64,000 bases of DNA from assembly GCF_009729555.1 (NCBI RefSeq), contig NZ_WODC01000003.1, positions 248,001-312,000 of the forward strand, read 5' to 3'. Under the pieces are notes generated by a model. That model searched no databases, was not told the DNA's origin, and worked only from the letters and a program-made list of their open reading frames with translations. Position numbers and translations under genes: made by a program. This DNA comes from Pseudodesulfovibrio alkaliphilus (GTDB lineage: Bacteria; Desulfobacterota; Desulfovibrionia; Desulfovibrionales; Desulfovibrionaceae). Below are positions 27,107 to 35,516 of the stretch, piece after piece; the stretch's first letter is position 1, and each line of letters begins with the position of its first letter.

Positions 27107-28081
27107 ATGTGTTTAGCCATCCGACTTTTCACTTGCTGCCTGCCAGTCCTGTGCCTGCTGTTCCCGGTCGGCCCGGGCGCGGCCGCCCAGGCCCTTGAGG
27201 CTGAGATTCCCGCCCTGGCCGACATTCTCGGCGGAACCGACCCCCAGGCCCGAGAACAAGCCGCCGCCCGCCTCAAGGGGCTGGGACAGCCCGCCATGCG
27301 CGGCCTTGTGTCCGCCCTGGACAAGGGCGACGCCGTCCGGCGACGCGGCGCGGCCCTGGGCCTGGGCCTGTTACCCGCACCCGGACTGGCCGCCGGAGCC
27401 ATAGAGGCCGCCCTGGCCGACCCGGACACCACGGTGCGCAGCATGGCCGCCCATGCGGCCGGCGCGGCCGGTCCGCCCATGGCCCCCCGGCTGGTGGAGT
27501 TGCTGGCCGACCCGGATCGGGCCAGACGGGACGCGGCAGCCTATGGCTTGAGCCTCATGGGCACACGCGCCCTTCCCGCCCTCATCGCGGGCCTGGCCGC
27601 GGACGACGCCTTTGCCCGGGCCAAGGCCGCGTGGCTGCTGGGGCACATGGGCGCGGACGCCGCCCCGGCCGCTCCGGCCCTGATCCGGGCCCTTGATACC
27701 GAAGACCTGCGGGTGCTGCATGTGGTGGCCGAGACCATCGACAACATCTCCCCTCCGCCCGCCCTGGTCTGGCACCATCTCATGCTGCTGGGCGCGACCC
27801 CCTCGGGGCTGTATCCCCAGGAAAGGCTCGGCAGAAACGCCGCATCCACCCTGGTGCGACTGCTCGACCGGCCCGGCACCCCCCTGGCCCAGACCGCCTT
27901 CCGCGCCCTGCTCGGCATCGGCCACGACGCCATACCGGCCCTGTCCCGCGCAGTGACCACCGGCAGCCCGAGCCAGCGCACCGGAGCGGCTCTGCTCCTG
28001 GCCCACATCGACCCGGCCTCGGTGCTCTCGCTGCCCGAGGATCTCCGCCTGTCCCTTTCCGGGCTCAGGCACGACCCCTAG
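27107..28081 (+). CDS. Exported HEAT-repeat protein
   Basis: 324 aa with a signal peptide (cleavage after about residue 25, GAAAQA). From residue 35 onward it is a series of HEAT/PBS-lyase-like helical repeats, for example AREQAAARLKGLG, VRRRGAALGLGLL and VRSMAAHAAGAAG. Such repeats form protein-binding surfaces. Location is periplasmic by signal prediction. It follows the repressor by 22 bases and precedes a small gene by 19, so all three may be co-transcribed. Function unknown. Confidence 0.72.
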   Translation: MCLAIRLFTCCLPVLCLLFPVGPGAAAQALEAEIPALADILGGTDPQAREQAAARLKGLGQPAMRGLVSALDKGDAVRRRGAALGLGLLPAPGLAAGAIEAALADPDTTVRSMAAHAAGAAGPPMAPRLVELLADPDRARRDAAAYGLSLMGTRALPALIAGLAADDAFARAKAAWLLGHMGADAAPAAPALIRALDTEDLRVLHVVAETIDNISPPPALVWHHLMLLGATPSGLYPQERLGRNAASTLVRLLDRPGTPLAQTAFRALLGIGHDAIPALSRAVTTGSPSQRTGAALLLAHIDPASVLSLPEDLRLSLSGLRHDP

Positions 28082-28100
28082 CCCGCCATCGGAGGCTTCC

Positions 28101-28505
28101 ATGCCAAGACTCGTGTACGCCCTGCTCTGCGCCGACCTGATCATTGACAGGGATTCCAACAGCACCTCCCTGATCCGGACCGTGGAACACGCCGTGGTCC
28201 CGGCGCTTCCCGCCACCCTGCCGCCCCTGTTCTTCGTCAGCCTGTGGGAGCTGGACAGCGAAGGCGGCCAGCCCTTCACCGTGTCGCTGACCCTGACCCC
28301 GCCCAAGGGCGAGGGCATCATGCTCGGAATCCAGGAGGTCTCCCCCGGCGCGACCATGCTCCACAAGATGAACTTCCAGCTGCCCGGCCTCAAGGTGGCC
28401 GCCGAGGGCCGCCACACCCTTTCCGCCGCCATCAAAACCGACAGCGGCTGGCAGACCAAGGTCGAGCTGCCCCTGTTCGTGTTCACGGGCACGAACGCCT
28501 CCTGA
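28101..28505 (+). CDS. Small conserved-looking protein (possibly DUF6941)
   Basis: 134 aa, predicted soluble and beta-rich, starting MPRLVYALLCADLIIDRDSN. The opening with a CADLIIDR-like segment, and the later LWELDSEGG and MNFQLPGLKV blocks, recall the DUF6941 family, but this is from memory and not certain. GGAGG lies 7 bases before the ATG. No function can be assigned. Confidence 0.55.
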   Translation: MPRLVYALLCADLIIDRDSNSTSLIRTVEHAVVPALPATLPPLFFVSLWELDSEGGQPFTVSLTLTPPKGEGIMLGIQEVSPGATMLHKMNFQLPGLKVAAEGRHTLSAAIKTDSGWQTKVELPLFVFTGTNAS

Positions 28506-29544
28506 GGCCGTACGCGCTTCCGGGCGGCGGTGCGCGTCCACTCCTGCGCCGAAAGAAACGCATTGAATGACGGCTGGCCTGACGCAGCGTCAGGAACACC
28601 TGTACCAACACCGCAAGGGCCGGTTCCGACACACCATGTCGGAACCGGCCCTTCTCCTGTCAGCCCGCTAAAGGAGCCAGCGCACCGAGGGCGTCAGCAA
28701 TGGTGAGCCGTCGACGCAAACGGACCCAAGGCCGAGGCCCTGGGCCGTCTTCGCGCCCCACAGATCAGGCGGACAGAGAGGGGCGACTCCCGCACCAAGG
28801 ACAGGCACTGTGCGGCGTGAAGGCTTACCCTCTTCTGCCAAAGGGCGGCAGGCCGCCGTCTTTGCACTCCCCCTCATGCCCCGGCAAATGCAAACAGGTC
28901 TGACGCGACGCATTGCCAATGCAGTGACGGCCGAGGCCAATGTATTGACCAACCCACAACAGACCTTTCTTTACTTCGGAAATGTCGCGCCAGCCGCCAT
29001 GAAGCCCACTGCCTCTGCATCAGCAAAAACTTATAATGTTATTTGACACTTTTTTCAAAGTAAAATAGCACATTACGTACAATTTTGGTCAGTTTTTGCT
29101 GGACATTCGCCGCTGTCGACCCTAATGTTTCAACGCTTATTCTGTATTTTTTCTATTCACAATATCAGCATTGCGATTGTTGTGTGCGGTCGTGATGCCG
29201 CGAGGTTGGCTATGCGGGCTGCGCTATTGATACTTGGCAGTGAGGGGGAGGGGCTCCCGACGAGCGAGGACTTCCGCCGCGCAGGGTTTGCGGTGTCCGC
29301 GGCAGTGCCCCGGCGCGACGGACAGGCTCGGAGCCATGATGCGCTTCAGGTACCGATGCCCGCCGAGGGCGGGTTCGGCCGCGAAGGAGACGGGGTGATC
29401 AAGAGTGCAGGAAAGACGCCCGGGGAACCTTCCTCTGCTCCTGGCCCGGCAGGACGGCCCGCCCCCCCGGGCCAGGGGACCGAAACGGCGCAGACGCAAA
29501 AGGAGGCGCCGGAAGAGCCGCGTCTCCCATGGTAGCAGGAGCGC
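28506..29544. other. 1-kb region without a convincing gene
   Basis: After the terminator at 28615, the next 900 bases contain only weak frames: a 78-codon frame at 28810, a 94-codon minus frame at 28668 and a frame from 29125 or 29212 to 29535. None has a ribosome site or a recognisable family. The centre (28960-29200) is clearly AT-richer than the surroundings, with an inverted repeat TTTGA-N8-TCAAA near 29043 and GG-N9-GC at 29087. It may be a decayed gene, a transferred segment or an untranslated RNA. Confidence 0.5.
28615..28655 (+). terminator. Long terminator-like hairpin
   Basis: A perfect 17-bp stem AAGGGCCGGTTCCGACA / TGTCGGAACCGGCCCTT with a CACCA loop, followed by CTCCTG. It lies 110 bases after the small gene at 28101 and probably ends the transcript that begins near the S24 repressor. 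Confidence 0.7.
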
Positions 29545-30348
29545 TTACAGCACGTCCCGGTAGCCGTCCAGGGCCTCGTCCACGGCCAGGCCCTCGTGAA
29601 CAACGCGGCCAAGGACCTGCACCAGCCTCGAGGGATCGCGGTGCTGGAACACGTTGCGGCCCACCGAGAGCCCGGCCCCGCCCGCGTCGATGGACACCCG
29701 GACCATGTCCAGGAAATCCCGTGTGGACTCAAGCTTGGGGCCGCCCGCGATGACCACGGGCACGCAGGCGCACTCCACCACATGGGCAAAGGTCTCGGCA
29801 TCCCCGGTGTAATTGACCTTGACCACGTCGGCTCCCAGCTCGGCGCCCACCCTGGCGCAATGAGCCACCACCTCGGGGGCGTATTCGTCGGGCACCTTGG
29901 GGCCGCGGGCATAGACCATGGCCAGAAGCGGCATTCCCCACTCGGCGGCAGTGGCGGCCACCGCGCCCAGATCGGCCAGCATCTGCCCCTCGGTCTCGTC
30001 GCCAAGGTTGACATGCACGCTCACCCCGTCCGCTCCCAGACGGATGGCCTCCTCCACCGTGGTCACCAGCCGCTTGACATTGGGATAGGGCGACAGGACC
30101 GTACCCGCCGACAGGTGGACGATGAGCCCGAAGTCCCGCCCCTGCATCCGGTGGCCAAGCTTGACCTGCCCCTTGTGCACCAGGCCCGCGTTGGCCCCGC
30201 CCGCCACCAGACTGGTCACGGTGTCGCGCATCTTTTCCAGGCCGGGAATGGGGCCAACGGTCACGCCGTGGTCCATGGGCACGATGATGGTGCGCCGGGT
30301 GTCGCGATTGAAGATCCTCTCCAGACGAATGGCTTTTCCGATATGCAT
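29545..30348 (-). CDS. 2-amino-3,7-dideoxy-D-threo-hept-6-ulosonate synthase (class I aldolase)
   Basis: 267 aa. The sequence [20 protein letters not shown], then [30 protein letters not shown] and [16 protein letters not shown] closely follows the archaeal-type ADH synthase and class I fructose-bisphosphate aldolase group. This enzyme starts the alternative DHQ synthase II route to aromatic amino acids found in archaea and some sulphate reducers. The Schiff-base lysine is likely in VKVNYTGD. A plain class I aldolase role cannot be excluded. DHQ synthase II is not in the window. AGAGG precedes the ATG. Confidence 0.78.
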   Translation of the reverse strand: MHIGKAIRLERIFNRDTRRTIIVPMDHGVTVGPIPGLEKMRDTVTSLVAGGANAGLVHKGQVKLGHRMQGRDFGLIVHLSAGTVLSPYPNVKRLVTTVEEAIRLGADGVSVHVNLGDETEGQMLADLGAVAATAAEWGMPLLAMVYARGPKVPDEYAPEVVAHCARVGAELGADVVKVNYTGDAETFAHVVECACVPVVIAGGPKLESTRDFLDMVRVSIDAGGAGLSVGRNVFQHRDPSRLVQVLGRVVHEGLAVDEALDGYRDVL

Positions 30349-30491
30349 CCTGCACCTCTTGCATGGTGGTTTGGCGTCGCGCCGCCGGAGTGCTCGACAG
30401 TGCCGTTGACATAATACACTCCAGGGCCGGAGGAAAGCACAATGATCACTCCCTGCTGCGCGGTAATCATGCTCCGCGCCCACTCACCGTA

Positions 30492-30520
30492 TTGACTCCA
30501 TCGGAAAATACGACCACAAT
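30492..30520 (+). promoter_or_regulatory. Sigma70-type promoter candidate for the EAL-HDOD gene
   Basis: TTGACT at 30492-30497 and CACAAT at 30515-30520 with 17-bp spacing, 32 bases upstream of the ATG. The -35 is good; the -10 is moderate. Confidence 0.4.
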
Positions 30521-30552
30521 CCTGCAAGCACACGCCCCCAAAGAGAGGGACC

Positions 30553-31797
30553 ATGGACGAGACCACCTACCAGACCATATTCGTCGCCCGCCAGCCCATT
30601 TTCACCGCGCACAACGACACCTGGGGCTACCTGATGCTTTTTCGCGACAGCCAGGACGCCGACCGGGCCGTGATCTCGGACAACTCCGAGGCGACCATGA
30701 ACCTGGTGGCCAACCTGCCCCTGTGCCGGGGGCTGGCAGGCAACCGCTCGCGGCTGCTCATCCACTTCACCCCCGAGGACGTGACCGCCGGAACCCCCCT
30801 GGCCGTGCCCTCGGGCAATACGGTCATCACCCTTGGGGAGCGTGCCGCCCCCCCGGAAGCCCTGCTCCAAGCCCTGCGGGGGCTCAAGAGCGACGGCTAC
30901 GAGGTAGCCATCAACAACTTCCTGGGGAGCCCGGGCAGCGAACCGCTGGCCGAGATGGCCGACGCGCTCCTGGTGGACATGACCGGCAAAAGCGCCTCGG
31001 AACTCGCCGCCATCGTCGGCAAGGGCCAAAAATTCGGCGTCTCCCGGATGATCGCCAAATGCGTGGAGAACGCCGACGACCTGGAGCGGGCCAGGGAGGC
31101 CGGGTTCACCCTCTTCCACGGCTTCTTCTTCAAGCACCCGCAGACCGAGTCGGGCCGCAAGCTCGCCTCTTCGGAGATCACCCGGCTCAAGCTTTTCGAG
31201 ATCATCGAAAAGGACGAACCGAACTTCGACGCCCTGGCCCCGGCCATTGAGGCCGATGTGGCCATCAGCTACCGATTGCTGAATTTCCTCAACTCCGCCA
31301 GCTTCAGCTTCGCCACCACCGTCACTTCCATCCGGCAGGCCGTGGTCCTGGCCGGGTGGAAGCCCATCCGCAATTGGCTGCGGCTGATCATCCTCACCGA
31401 CATGGCCCCCTCGCAGAAAAGCCTTGAGCTTTCCTACCTCTCTGCCCACCGGGCCAAGCTCTTCGAGACAGCGGCCCTTGGCGGCGGCTACGAGGAGGAG
31501 TCGGACAAGCTCTTCATGCTCGGCCTCTTCTCCCTCCTCGACGCCCTGCTCGACATGCGCATGGAGGACATCGTCAGACACCTGCCCGTGGAGGACGACA
31601 TCAAGAGCGCCCTGTGCGGCGAAAACAACCGCTACGCCCCCTGGCTCGCCCTGGCCAAGGCCATTGAGCAGTCGGACTGGGACGCGGTGGGCACCACGGC
31701 CAAGACCCTGGACCTGCTTCCCGGCACTGTGGCCGTCAGCTACCAGCACGCCTTTACCTGGGCCGACTCGTTTTTCGCATCGGAAAGCGCTGACTAG
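30553..31797 (+). CDS. Degenerate EAL-HDOD (YuxH-type) signalling protein
   Basis: 414 aa. The N-terminal half has the YuxH/EAL opening VARQPIFTAHNDTWGYLMLF, in which the catalytic glutamate of the EAL motif (usually Y-E-L-L-[YF]-R) is replaced by leucine, so c-di-GMP hydrolysis is unlikely. Residues about 200-400 form an HDOD domain (IEADVAISYRLLNFLNSASF), also without HD catalytic residues. Such proteins are output or scaffold modules in stress or motility signalling. A long purine-rich leader and AGAGAGGGACC precede the ATG. Confidence 0.82.
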   Translation: MDETTYQTIFVARQPIFTAHNDTWGYLMLFRDSQDADRAVISDNSEATMNLVANLPLCRGLAGNRSRLLIHFTPEDVTAGTPLAVPSGNTVITLGERAAPPEALLQALRGLKSDGYEVAINNFLGSPGSEPLAEMADALLVDMTGKSASELAAIVGKGQKFGVSRMIAKCVENADDLERAREAGFTLFHGFFFKHPQTESGRKLASSEITRLKLFEIIEKDEPNFDALAPAIEADVAISYRLLNFLNSASFSFATTVTSIRQAVVLAGWKPIRNWLRLIILTDMAPSQKSLELSYLSAHRAKLFETAALGGGYEEESDKLFMLGLFSLLDALLDMRMEDIVRHLPVEDDIKSALCGENNRYAPWLALAKAIEQSDWDAVGTTAKTLDLLPGTVAVSYQHAFTWADSFFASESAD

Positions 31798-32002
31798 TAG
31801 AAAAAACAGCATTTTTCGCAAACGATAACGTATCGACGCCTCTCCCGGCACCCGCCTTCCGGCTGCTGCGACAGAGGATGCGGCGCGTGGTTTCGCACTC
31901 TGGCGACCCCAAAGGGGATCTGGCGCGGAGTGGCGCGAAGGCGAAGTGGGGGAGGGGCGGCCGGAGGCCAGAAGCGTTCGGGACCAGAAGCGCTCAGGCA
32001 GG

Positions 32003-34195
32003 TCAGGCGCCGGGAATCTCCACGACAAACACCGTGCCCCTGGGGGAGTTGGGCGTGGCCCGCACCTGGCCACCGTGATCGGCCACGATGGAGCGCACTA
32101 TGGTCAGCCCGAGTCCCGTGCCGCCCTTCTTCTCGGTGTAGTAGGGCTCGAACATGCGCGAAGAGTCCTTGGGCAGGCCCGGGCCGTTGTCGGCCACGGT
32201 GATGGTGATCAGCCCGGCTTCGGCGTCGTGGCCCGCTCGAACCTGCACCCGCCCGTCGCGCTGGCCGCGCAGGGCCTCGGCCGCGTTGGTGAAGAGGTTG
32301 ATGAGCACCCGGCGGATGGCCTCGCGGTCAAAGGAAAAGGTGTCGATGGTCGTGAATATCTCGAGTTTCCACCGGATTTTGCGATGGGTGTTCTCGAACA
32401 TGCCGACCACCTCTTCCAGCACAGGGGCCAGCTGGTCGGGCCGGGGCTGTATCTCGGGCAGCTTGGCGTAGGAAGAGAACTCGGTGACCATGTTCTGCAA
32501 CCGCTCCACCTGTTTGACGATGAGCTCGGTGCAGTCGTCGAAGACCTTTTCATGGACCCGCTCGCCGTACTTGCGTTGCAGCCGCTGAGCCGAGAGCTTG
32601 ATGGGCGTGAGCGGATTCTTGATCTCGTGGGCGATGCGCCGGGCCACCTCGCGCCAGGCGGCAAGGCGCTGGATCTTCTCAAGCTCGGTGATGTCCTCCA
32701 GCACCACGACATGCCCGGCCTCCCGCCCGCCCACGTTGCGCAAGGAGACCACGTTGACCAGGGCCTTGATGTTGCGGCCGCGCACGGGCAGGTCGATCTG
32801 CCGGGACCAGAGGGTGCCGGGGTTGGCGCTGACCGAGGAAAGGGCCTCGTTCATCATGTCCGCAAAATCGCCAGAAAGCAGCGACTGCGGCTTGCGCCCG
32901 ATGAGCATGGAACCGGGTACGCCCAGGATGTGCTCGGCCGCGGTGTTGACCGTGCCGATGCGCCCCTCGGCGTTCATGGAGATGACGCCTGAGGTGATGT
33001 TGTTGAGCACGGCCTCGATATACTGGCCGCGCCGCTCCAGCTCCTGATTCTGCTGGGCCAGACGCACATTGGCCTGCTGCACGGACTTCTGGCTCTGCTC
33101 CAGATCCTCGGCCATGCGGTTGAAGGACTGGACCAGGAACCCCAGCTCGTCGTCGGAGCGGTCCTCAAGGCGCACCGAGAGATCGCCCCGCGCAATGCGC
33201 TCGGTACCCGCGGCCAGGGCCTGGACAGGGGCCGACAGCTCCTTGGCCAGCCGAAAACCAAACCAGATGGCCCCGAGGATGATGAGCATGGCCATGACCC
33301 CCATGGTCAGGTACAGATTCATCTTCCAGGGATATTTGCGGGTCTTGAGCTTCTTGTATTCGTCCAGGCCGCGCACGATCTGGTCGAGGCGGTGCATCAG
33401 GCCATGGCCCACGGTCTCGCCGATGACCAGGTAGCCGGAGCGGCCCTCGTCCACCGGAGTGACGCCCAGCACCAGGTCGCTGCCGGGCCTGGGGATGATG
33501 GTGGTCCAGGAGCGCGGGTCCGCACGCAGGCTCTGCCAGTCCACCTTTTCCTTGATCTCGGGCCATGCCTGCTCCCATTGTGCCGTTGCATGGGTGTTCT
33601 GTTCCTGCCCTTCTGGACTGATGACGCCGATGAGGCTGAAGTCGTACTCCTCGAACTTCCCGCCCAAGTAGTCGTTCATGGTTTTGCCGCCCCAGGCATA
33701 GCCGCTGCGCCGGATTTCGGCGATCATGGCTTCGCCGCGCCGTTCCAGCCGCTCCTGGGCCGAGCCGTAAAAGGCGCGGCCAAGTTCCAGGGCCTGCTCC
33801 ATGGACTCCTCCACCTGCCCCTTGAACCAGTAGTCCACCGAGGTCTGCACGAACTTGACCGAAACGAGGTAGATGAGGGCCGTGGGGATGAGGGAAAGGG
33901 AGATGAAGGCCAGGACCAGCCGGGTGCGGAGCTTGGAGCCGAGAACCCTGCGGCGGCGTTCCAGCATCAGGCGCACGGCGTTGCGGGCCACATAGAAAAT
34001 CATGCCCAGCAGCAGGACCACGTTGAGGATGAGCAGGTTGAGGATGAGGTAGTAGTCGCCGCTCAGGTATTTCAGCTCGGCCCAGGTCAGCCCGACAATG
34101 AGCAGCAGGAAGACCACGGCCACGACATACTCCCGCTTGCGCCGCTTCCGCTCGGTTCTGGTGGTCGGGTTGATGCGGATGGGATCGGGAGTCAT
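32003..34195 (-). CDS. ntrY: NtrY-like membrane sensor histidine kinase
   Basis: 730 aa. Three N-terminal membrane segments (about residues 23-43, 47-70 and 87-108) are followed by an extracytoplasmic region, a further segment near 300-320, a HAMP domain, a coiled coil, a PAS domain (about 395-500), and a kinase core with the H-box AHEIKNPLTPIKLS (His near 522) and ATPase boxes NLFTNAAEAL, DNGPGLP and GGTGLGLTIV. NtrY senses an envelope or redox signal and phosphorylates an NtrX-type regulator. None is adjacent; candidates are at 58915 and 45861. It starts 7 bases after the DUF4390 stop, forming one operon. Confidence 0.9.
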   Translation of the reverse strand: MTPDPIRINPTTRTERKRRKREYVVAVVFLLLIVGLTWAELKYLSGDYYLILNLLILNVVLLLGMIFYVARNAVRLMLERRRRVLGSKLRTRLVLAFISLSLIPTALIYLVSVKFVQTSVDYWFKGQVEESMEQALELGRAFYGSAQERLERRGEAMIAEIRRSGYAWGGKTMNDYLGGKFEEYDFSLIGVISPEGQEQNTHATAQWEQAWPEIKEKVDWQSLRADPRSWTTIIPRPGSDLVLGVTPVDEGRSGYLVIGETVGHGLMHRLDQIVRGLDEYKKLKTRKYPWKMNLYLTMGVMAMLIILGAIWFGFRLAKELSAPVQALAAGTERIARGDLSVRLEDRSDDELGFLVQSFNRMAEDLEQSQKSVQQANVRLAQQNQELERRGQYIEAVLNNITSGVISMNAEGRIGTVNTAAEHILGVPGSMLIGRKPQSLLSGDFADMMNEALSSVSANPGTLWSRQIDLPVRGRNIKALVNVVSLRNVGGREAGHVVVLEDITELEKIQRLAAWREVARRIAHEIKNPLTPIKLSAQRLQRKYGERVHEKVFDDCTELIVKQVERLQNMVTEFSSYAKLPEIQPRPDQLAPVLEEVVGMFENTHRKIRWKLEIFTTIDTFSFDREAIRRVLINLFTNAAEALRGQRDGRVQVRAGHDAEAGLITITVADNGPGLPKDSSRMFEPYYTEKKGGTGLGLTIVRSIVADHGGQVRATPNSPRGTVFVVEIPGA

Positions 34196-34202
34196 GGCCG
34201 CC

Positions 34203-34793
34203 TCAGTAGGTGAAATCCAGTTGGAAGGAAGTCCCGGCCCCGGCGTCCAATGACCAGAAGTAGATGAAGCGCGACAGCCCCTCGGGCGCGTCGGCGTCGG
34301 CCATGAAGGCGTCAAGGGAGAGACGGTACTTGCGGCCGCGCTCCAGCATGTCCCACGGCCCGAGCCCAACCTCCAGAACTCCCCAACCCTCCAGGAGCAG
34401 GGCCTGGATGTCCTTGCCGCGCAGGGGGGCGGCCCTGCCCGGCAGGGCCATGACGAATTCGCCGCTCAGGGCGTCGCGGGAAAGGGTGCTGACAAAGGTG
34501 GCCGAGGCCAGATGACCGTCAAACCAGTAGTCCCGGGCGGTGCGCAGGCTGACCGAGCAGCGCAGGGCGAGTTGCGCCCCGTCCTCCAGCTCGCCCTTGA
34601 GCACCACCGGCTCCAACACGCCCACCCCGAAACGGGCCGTGAGCACGCCCGAGACATTGGCCAGGGAGGGTGCCCGAAGACTGATGGCCTGGGCCCAGGC
34701 CGGCCCCGCCGCCAGGAAGGCGGCCAAGACCAGAACCAGGGCCAGGGGAAGCCGGAATCGGGCCGGCGCCGAAACGGCGTGGGTGTTTTTCAT
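34203..34793 (-). CDS. DUF4390 exported protein
   Basis: 196 aa with a signal peptide (ALVLVLAAFLAAGPAWAQA, cleaved near residue 35). The mature part is beta-rich, with RCSVSLRTARDYWFDGHLAS and RYLSLD-type strands ending in SRFIYFWSLDAGAGTSFQLD. This fits DUF4390, which is often encoded just before NtrY kinases. The periplasmic location and the tight linkage suggest it acts as a signal input or modulator for the kinase. The function is unproven. Confidence 0.78.
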   Translation of the reverse strand: MKNTHAVSAPARFRLPLALVLVLAAFLAAGPAWAQAISLRAPSLANVSGVLTARFGVGVLEPVVLKGELEDGAQLALRCSVSLRTARDYWFDGHLASATFVSTLSRDALSGEFVMALPGRAAPLRGKDIQALLLEGWGVLEVGLGPWDMLERGRKYRLSLDAFMADADAPEGLSRFIYFWSLDAGAGTSFQLDFTY

Positions 34794-34912
34794 ATATGCC
34801 CGCTGTGTATCAGCACCGCCGACAAAGGACAAGCGGCGCGATTCCCGGCCACGGCAAACCTGTCAATGGCGGGAAGCCTCCGGCGGCTCCTTCGGGGGGC
34901 CGAGGGTTTGAC

Positions 34913-34942
34913 GGAGAAAAGGGGTTTTCCTCCCCTTTCCCC
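34913..34942 (-). terminator. Terminator after the 34959 gene
   Basis: Read on the minus strand, GGGGAAAGGGG and CCCCTTTTCTCC arms around an 8-nt loop lie 17 bases after the stop of the exported protein gene, and the stem ends in a T-rich stretch. Confidence 0.6.
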
Positions 34943-34958
34943 GCTTTCCGGGCCACGG

Positions 34959-35411
34959 CTAGTCGTCCTTGGGGAGGATGACAGCGCGGCCTTGGTTGTA
35001 GGTCAGCCGCCAGGGTTCGGTGCGGACAACGGCGTCAAGCAGCGGGGTCAGCGGCGTGAGGCTCGTGATGGCCCCGTCGTTGGACGAGACGGTGACGAAC
35101 ACCTTCTGCCCCTGCTTGGGATTGAAATATACCGTGCCCGGCGAGCGCTGCTGCCACGCGCTCTCCATGGTGTTGCAGCCGCCCGTGAAGGACTCCGGGG
35201 TAAAGGAGGTCAACGCGTAGTCGGTCTTGAAGGTCACGCGCAAAAAGGTGCCCTCGGCCCCGGCCCCCATGCGCTGCACCCGGGAGACGACCGCGATGCT
35301 CTTGATCTCGGATTCAAAGGCCATCCGGTCCAGGTAGCGGGAGTCGGCGGCCAGGGCCGGGATGCTGGAAATAATCAACGCCAGAAACAAGGCAAGCAGT
35401 GATATTCTCAT
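34959..35411 (-). CDS. Small exported protein, function unknown
   Basis: 150 aa with a signal peptide (LLALFLALIISSIPALAADS, cleaved near residue 22). The mature protein has one cysteine (SFTGGCNTM) and beta-rich segments TFLRVTFKTDYALTSFTPES and QGQKVFVTVSSNDGAITSLT. No family recognised. A TTGACAACC hexamer region at 35,478 may serve its promoter. No clear ribosome site was seen. Confidence 0.6.
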   Translation of the reverse strand: MRISLLALFLALIISSIPALAADSRYLDRMAFESEIKSIAVVSRVQRMGAGAEGTFLRVTFKTDYALTSFTPESFTGGCNTMESAWQQRSPGTVYFNPKQGQKVFVTVSSNDGAITSLTPLTPLLDAVVRTEPWRLTYNQGRAVILPKDD

Positions 35412-35516
35412 GTCTTTGATCGCAGTGATGGTTCAGATCGTAACGGGTGGAAGCGAGCCTAGCCCAACCCCAGGACATTGACAACCGTTATCAACCACAG
35501 GGATGGAGGACGGTCG

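Noticed and set aside
28810-29046. 78-codon frame in the AT-rich region
   Set aside because: No Shine-Dalgarno, no family, and unusual composition for a coding region in this genome.
29087-29099. GG-N9-GC resembling a sigma54 promoter
   Set aside because: The spacer is 9 instead of 10 bases and no gene with a ribosome site follows; kept only as a note in the AT-rich region.
29125-29535. 136-codon plus-strand frame with a hydrophobic start
   Set aside because: No ribosome site and no recognisable family; the first 30 codons are AT-rich while the rest is GC-rich and low complexity, which suggests chance.
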